Part shown: positions 59,675-64,000 of the stretch, piece after piece
How positions within the stretch are numbered: the stretch's first letter is position 1
Layout: each line of letters starts with the position of its first letter
NCBI GenBank assembly: GCA_013339895.1
Contig: JABACO010000011.1
Location: 7,169,858 to 7,233,857, forward strand
DNA: 64,000 nt
From: Ephydatia muelleri
Taxonomy: Eukaryota > Porifera > Demospongiae > Spongillida > Spongillidae
Direction of reading: 5' to 3'
The notes under the pieces: generated by a model
Database searches by the model: none
Told to the model about the DNA's origin: nothing
The model's input: the letters and a program-made list of their open reading frames with translations, nothing else
Position numbers and translations under genes: made by a program

Positions 59675-61267
59675 GGGTAATTCTATACCCCTTCAACTCA
59701 TTTATTGACACTAATGTTTCATAGTCCATAAAATCTTATGGAACTTGTTTACTTCATTATTGTGTACACTTATATTAATAAGTAGCCCTCAAGGTTAATT
59801 CCGTTTATTGGCTACAAGGTGTGAATAATTTAACCACAAATGTATACTTTGCAATCCCTCTTTGGAGCCATTATAGCTGCACTGATGATTCTTAATGCAA
59901 ACATACATCCCTGTAAGGGCCATATTATGATGCCATGATCTTGACTAGTGCATGCTCGGTGATTGAAAAACATGCAAATGTAGCATTGTTATGCCTCTCA
60001 TATAGAAATGGCCACTTTTTAAGTTTTTATTCTTTGAAAATAGGAAAGAGCAGGTTGTATTCTACTGTTATATCTAGCTTCTACAACGGGACGAAACTGG
60101 GTTCCGTTGAAACGCCATATTGAAAAGAGTGAGTCTCCTAGGATGTTTGTTCTGTTTGATTGAATTCATGAGCCATGGAATGTGCTTATCAACACTTTGG
60201 TGAGCCTATCATAACTTTGCTAGTATACCGTAGTTGGGCGTAGCCCGACCTTTGCTACCAGCCCAGCAGAAGTACACACGGCCAGCACAATAGTAGATAT
60301 CAACTTGCAAATAAGCACGGAGTACACACAAAGTCTGCATAGCCCAGCGGCCGCTAGGCTATGCAGACTTTGTGTGTACTCCGTGCTTACTCAGTTGCAT
60401 AAGTTGATATCTACTATTGCGCTGGCCGTGTGTACTTCTACTGGGATGGTAGCAGCATGTTTCATGCTGCTTACAATAGTTGAAATTAAGTATTAGATGG
60501 ATCAAAATGTTAACATTCAGTGTATGATACCATGCACTTGAATATATACAAACATTTCACACACATTGCGCCCTCCCTCTGATAGTGCCTGGATTTGTGA
60601 TTTGTAACAATCACATATGTGGGCAATCATATAGCCTCACACGCGATACAAATCCAGGTAAGGCTTGATACCCCGAACTTCTAAACGCGAAGGTCGGGCA
60701 ACGCCCAACTACGGTATACTAGCAAAGTTATGATAGGCTCACCAAAGTGTTGATAAGCACATTCTATGGCTCATGAATTCAATCAAACAGAACAAACATC
60801 CTAGGAGACTCACTCTTTTCAATATGGCGTTTCAACGGAACCCAGTTTCGTCCCGTTGTAGAAGCTAGATATAACAGTAGAATACAACCTGCTCTTTCCT
60901 ATTTTCAAAGAATAAAAACTTAAAAAGTGGCCATTTCTATATGAGAGGCATAACAATGCTACATTTGCATGTTTTTCAATCACCGAGCATGCACTAGTCA
61001 AGATCATGGCATCATAATATGGCCCTTACAGGGATGTATGTTTGCATTAAGAATCATCAGTGCAGCTATAATGGCTCCAAAGAGGGATTGCAAAGTATAC
61101 ATTTGTGGTTAAATTATTCACACCTTGTAGCCAATAAACGGAATTAACCTTGAGGGCTACTTATTAATATAAGTGTACACAATAATGAAGTAAACAAGTT
61201 CCATAAGATTTTATGGACTATGAAACATTAGTGTCAATAAATGAGTTGAAGGGGTATAGAATTACCC
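59675..61267. mobile_element. Large palindrome (foldback-like element) with 578-bp arms
   Basis: 59675-60252 and 60690-61267 are reverse complements of equal length (578 bp) with only a few differences seen (for example gtagccc/gttgccc and ccatgg/ccatag). AGGT abuts both sides (59671-59674 and 61268-61271), a possible 4-bp target duplication. The 437-bp spacer contains a second palindrome centred on gcggccgc near 60351. The mirrored 62-residue ORF (MILTSACSVIEKHANVALLC) on both arms has no family signature. Near identity of the arms means recent formation or gene conversion. Confidence 0.9.
60254..60456. repeat. Inner palindrome in the spacer of the large foldback element
   Basis: Left arm agtacacacggccagcacaa and, nearer the centre, cacggagtacacacaaagtc match the right side in reverse, meeting at gcggccgc. 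The right arm has a small insertion (catgcaactgag region). Confidence 0.85.
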
Positions 61268-61535
61268 AGGTGCAACAAACGGCGTTCCCGGCCATAAATT
61301 CTGTCCCTATTTTTGTTGGGCCCACTTTTTACGTACAGATGTGATCCACCCGCTGCTGTGAAAATCTGGGTCTGGGTACGAGACTACGGCATGAATGAGC
61401 TCCATCCTACACATTTGGGTCTGGATAAGAGATTATAATATTGACAGCAGACTCCCTCTTTCTAATTACAGCTCTTGCTTCCCTTGCTGCAGCAGATATT
61501 TATGACGGTTCGAAGGTATAGAGTAGATTCATTTA

Positions 61536-62002
61536 TTAGAGAGAAGCATAAAGAACACGTCCTGCAGTATCCATAGCCTCTCGCAATACGTTCAACGCCA
61601 TCCTTATGTATTGTTTGGCACTTTCTTCGTTGGCATTCAGACCCTCGGTATGCTCGATCAATAGAACCTCGCGATACGCCAGCTCAACTGTTAGTATAAA
61701 CGCGTCCATTTGGTCAGGCGAAACGCTTCTACCATCTTGTGTTGGCACTAGTGCGTTAATAACGCTTCTCAGCGATGGAAGAACCCTCGTGGCGGCAGCC
61801 ATCACGCGATGTGGACTTGGTTTCCAACGGTATGGCATGAGATTGGGATTGGTATGGAATGGAACTTGGACTTGCCTTGCCACAATCTGTAACATTGCAT
61901 ACCCCCCCCCCCCCCCACTTCACTGACCCCCCCCCCCCCCCCCCCCCCCTGATAATTGAATAGGGGGTGTGAATTTTGGCAGTGATCACCCACCATACGC
62001 CT
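61536..62002 (-). mobile_element. End of a hAT-like element with an unknown open frame
   Basis: On the minus strand it starts CAGAGGCGTATGG (62002), a hAT-like terminus, followed by ggtgatcactgccaaaattc and a G-rich run. An open frame at 61895-61536 (MLQIVARQVQVPFHTNPNLM at its start; ALVPTQDGRSVSPDQMDAF inside) ends at a stop codon. The first part is repeated in reverse at 56190-56432. I do not recognise the protein; it could be captured host sequence. Confidence 0.45.
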
Positions 62003-62060
62003 CTGCATACTGGGGGGGGGGGGGGGGGGGGGGGGGGGAGGCGGGTACAGGGCTATAGTT
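62003..62060. repeat. Poly-G tract
   Basis: G run of about 28 bases at 62011-62038 next to the hAT-like end. Confidence 0.9.
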
Positions 62061-62324
62061 CCTCTTGCACGTCTGACTCGGAAATAGGGGAGTCCCTCTT
62101 CCGCTCCCTCATCGAGAAGTTTTTTATAAAGTCGGTGAATTTTGCATTTTAAAACAACAACAAATTAGCGTAATAGAAGGCACATAGCTGGGAAGATCCT
62201 CCTCCAATCCCATGCACTGCACGCCTGAACCACCTCAGGTTTCAGCTAGCTGCTCACAATGCTACATTACATACTGTGCTGCCTGCCAGAGTGTTATGAT
62301 CCAAAATTACATAACCACACACAG

Positions 62325-62708
62325 GCCAGAGCATCACCTGGAATGGACAATTGGTCAGGAACAACAGTCTTGTGACCCTCTCAGTAGTTCCAAACAGAGT
62401 TAGCTCATCTGCTCCACCACAGTATCCTCTGGTGTGCCAGGGAAATACAGGTGGACAGAGGTATGAACCAAGTGGAGTCCTGTTTCCTCTAGCAATACCT
62501 GATCCTGTATCAACTCCTGGAGGTTTGGGTCAACGAAATGTGTCAGGAGGAGTAGAGCTGTATCGTGGAACTCCTACTGTCTTCCCACATGGTGTTCAAT
62601 GTTGTACCAATACCACAATCACACTCTGTGTTGGAATGTACAGTGATCTCACACTAGCTATCTATCTGGCTATGTCAAACAACTATGGTCTCTCTGTAGC
62701 AGCCACTT
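62325..62708 (+). CDS. Extracellular exon, Ig-type receptor gene (part 1)
   Basis: Between cacacag and GTAAGT, phase 1 at both ends. Reads GQSITWNGQLVRNNSLVTLS at its start, then VCQGNTGGQRYEPSGVLF, and ends YGLSVAAT. SITWNG is like the tryptophan strand of an Ig fold, and CCTNTTITLCVG supplies cysteines; an extracellular domain is likely but its class is unsure. The intron after it is 56 bp. It sits directly before a clear Ig-like exon. Confidence 0.6.
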
Positions 62709-62764
62709 GTAAGTAGAGAGGAAAGTACATCACATGTGTTATGGAAGTGTTGACTCTCCCACAG

Positions 62765-63082
62765 ATGGTCCTAACATCACAGGAGGTGTCCAGTTTCAGC
62801 TGTTGACACCTACAAATGTTGATCCACCAGTGTTCCAGTTGACCTGCACCAGCACTAGTTCTCCTCCTACAGATGTGCTGTGGACCACTAATGGAAGTCC
62901 AGTGAGTAATACTTCCTCTCAGATAGTGACAGATCGACCAACACCTACTTACAACAACACCCTGACTGTGACTGGGAGAGCATATGGGATGTACACATGC
63001 ACTGTCACCACTACCTGCTCACCAGTGTGTGGAGGGTTTACTCTCAATCCAAGGTCCACTACCTCATCCCTCACTATACAAG
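62765..63082 (+). CDS. Ig-like domain exon
   Basis: Phase 1-1 exon between cccacag and GTAAGT. Reads FQLTCTSTSSPPTDVLWTTN, in which LTC is the B-strand cysteine and VLW the core tryptophan, then NNTLTVTGRAYGMYTCTVTT with the F-strand YTC cysteine. These are the hallmarks of an immunoglobulin-like fold. It contains NIT and NTS glycosylation-type sites. One exon per domain with phase-1 borders is the usual plan of animal surface receptors. Followed by FN3 exons after 55 bp. Confidence 0.8.
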
Positions 63083-63137
63083 GTAAGTAGTGCTTATGAA
63101 TAGTGTCTTGTACCTATAGACATGTACCTCTATACAG

Positions 63138-63410
63138 CTCCTTCTGACCCACCCACTGGTGTCACTGCTGTGCAGTCTGGTCCCACATCTGTCAGTGTCT
63201 CTTGGACTGCACCAACCTCAGGTGGTCCAGTGACCAGATATGATATCTACTATGTGGCTAATGGAGGAGACCCAAGTACAAGTGGAGGTTCAACCATTTC
63301 TACCTCTTATGTCCTAACTAACCTTCAAGTAGGGGTTCAGTACAACATCTCTGTCATAGCTGTGGGCACATCTCTGCCCTCTCTAAGTGCTAATGTCATA
63401 CTGACACTGA
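63138..63410 (+). CDS. Fibronectin type III domain exon 1
   Basis: Phase 1-1 exon starting APSDPPTGVTAVQSGPTSVS, then VSWTAPTSGGPVTRYDIYYV, and VLTNLQVGVQYNISVIAVGT near the end. The W in VSWTAP, Y in YDIYY and L...Y pattern (LTNLQVGVQYNI) are the conserved FN3 positions. Complete domain of about 91 residues. The partner is unknown; FN3 arrays in such receptors mediate adhesion or ligand contact. Confidence 0.88.
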
Positions 63411-63475
63411 GTGAGTTTCATGTTATACTTATTGAAGTCAACCCCTTCCTTCCCCCCTCTCTCTTTCCACCTCAG

Positions 63476-63760
63476 TCCCATCAACACCCTCACTTACCGT
63501 AGCACAGGTCACCTCCACATCCATCACTGTCATGTGGTCACAGCCTGGTGGGGAGGTAGGTACCACCTACACCCTCTCCTACACCTACCAGGGACCATGA
63601 ACTGGAGCTGGAGGTGGTGAGAATGTGTCTGTTGGTAATGCTACCCAGTACACCATCACTGGACTTCAGGAGTTCAGTGCCTACATCCTCACCATCACTG
63701 CCTCCATTGGTGTAGGGAGCAGTCCTCCAGTTAGTGTGTTAGTCAACACATCCTCAGCAG
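63476..63760 (+). CDS. Fibronectin type III domain exon 2, with an in-frame stop codon
   Basis: Phase 1 exon starting PSTPSLTVAQVTSTSITVMW, then TYTLSYTYQGP, then TGA at 63598-63600, then ENVSVGNATQYTITGLQEFS and SAYILTITASIGVGSSPPVS before GTGAGC. The conserved W, Y and L...Y positions are present on both sides of the stop, so the domain is otherwise whole. The stop could be a real null allele, a pseudogene mark or a base error. Confidence 0.8.
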
Positions 63761-64000
63761 GTGAGCTAGATGACCTCATCACAAGGTCATGGGCAGATCT
63801 ATGGGGAACCTCTCATGACAATATTACAAACCAATGACATGTGACTTTGAAGGTTCCTCAAACCTGGTATCCACCTGTAACTGTGGAGGAGTCCTTGTAT
63901 TATCTTTCTCTTCCCAACACTTCAAAGAGGCAGTTGAGTGGATACACCAGTCACACCTTCCCTCCTACCACCACATGGGGAGACATCAACAACCTCAATC
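63761..64000. other. Window end; no further exon called
   Basis: After the donor at 63761 no clear acceptor and domain could be fixed. The gene may continue beyond the window. Confidence 0.4.

Noticed and set aside
61606..61926. Plus-strand ORF of 106 residues
   Set aside because: Antisense of the better minus-strand frame and partly a poly-C translation.

Overview
This is animal genomic DNA, most likely from a demosponge. That is an inference from three things: immunoglobulin/fibronectin-III exons joined in phase 1 by introns of only 55-65 bp (62.3-63.8 kb), an animal-type CACTA (EnSpm) transposase, and a P/THAP9-type transposase. The window is dominated by transposons and simple repeats. 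I saw no rRNA, tRNA, CRISPR or bacterial operon.

Layout. 1-9149 is a near-identical second copy of 43281-52439 and ends at a 1000-N gap (9150-10149). 10.15-14.6 kb holds exon-like pieces of genes I do not recognise and two 20-bp minisatellite arrays in opposite orientation. 14.66-53.3 kb reads as one nest built in a TATG/TG microsatellite: head-to-tail non-LTR retrotransposons (minus strand, 3' tails rich in TTA) into which three CACTG-ended transposons were inserted. These are E1 (15133-21639), E2 (26020-39658, 13.6 kb) and E3 (40932-53145, 12.2 kb). Each has terminal inverted repeats and a 3-bp target duplication (ATA, CAT, ATA). For E2 the flanks rejoin into the intact 5' end of the retrotransposon, which confirms the boundaries. 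E1 carries a nested P-type element with 30-bp perfect inverted repeats and the 7-bp duplication GAACTAT. E2 carries a nested hAT-type element (8-bp duplication CCAACACG) and about 25 units of a 151-bp satellite.

How the genes fit together. E2 and E3 share a two-gene plan: a TNP2-like transposase on one strand and, starting about 100 bp away on the other strand, a multi-exon companion protein with a predicted coiled coil. A third, broken companion copy lies in E1. The element ends hold repeated short motifs (TATGCAG in E1/E2, GCGTATA in E3). By analogy with plant CACTA elements, where TnpA binds subterminal repeats, the companion may be the end-binding factor; that role is inferred. All transposase copies here are broken by frameshifts, stop codons or deletion.

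53.3-64 kb is the right flank. It contains a signal-peptide exon (55462-55513) and, 6.8 kb downstream, Ig-like and FN3 exons that could belong to the same cell-surface gene. Between them lie several inverted repeats, including a palindrome with 578-bp arms (59675-61267). Exon boundaries were read by eye from splice signals and reading frame; none is backed by transcript data.
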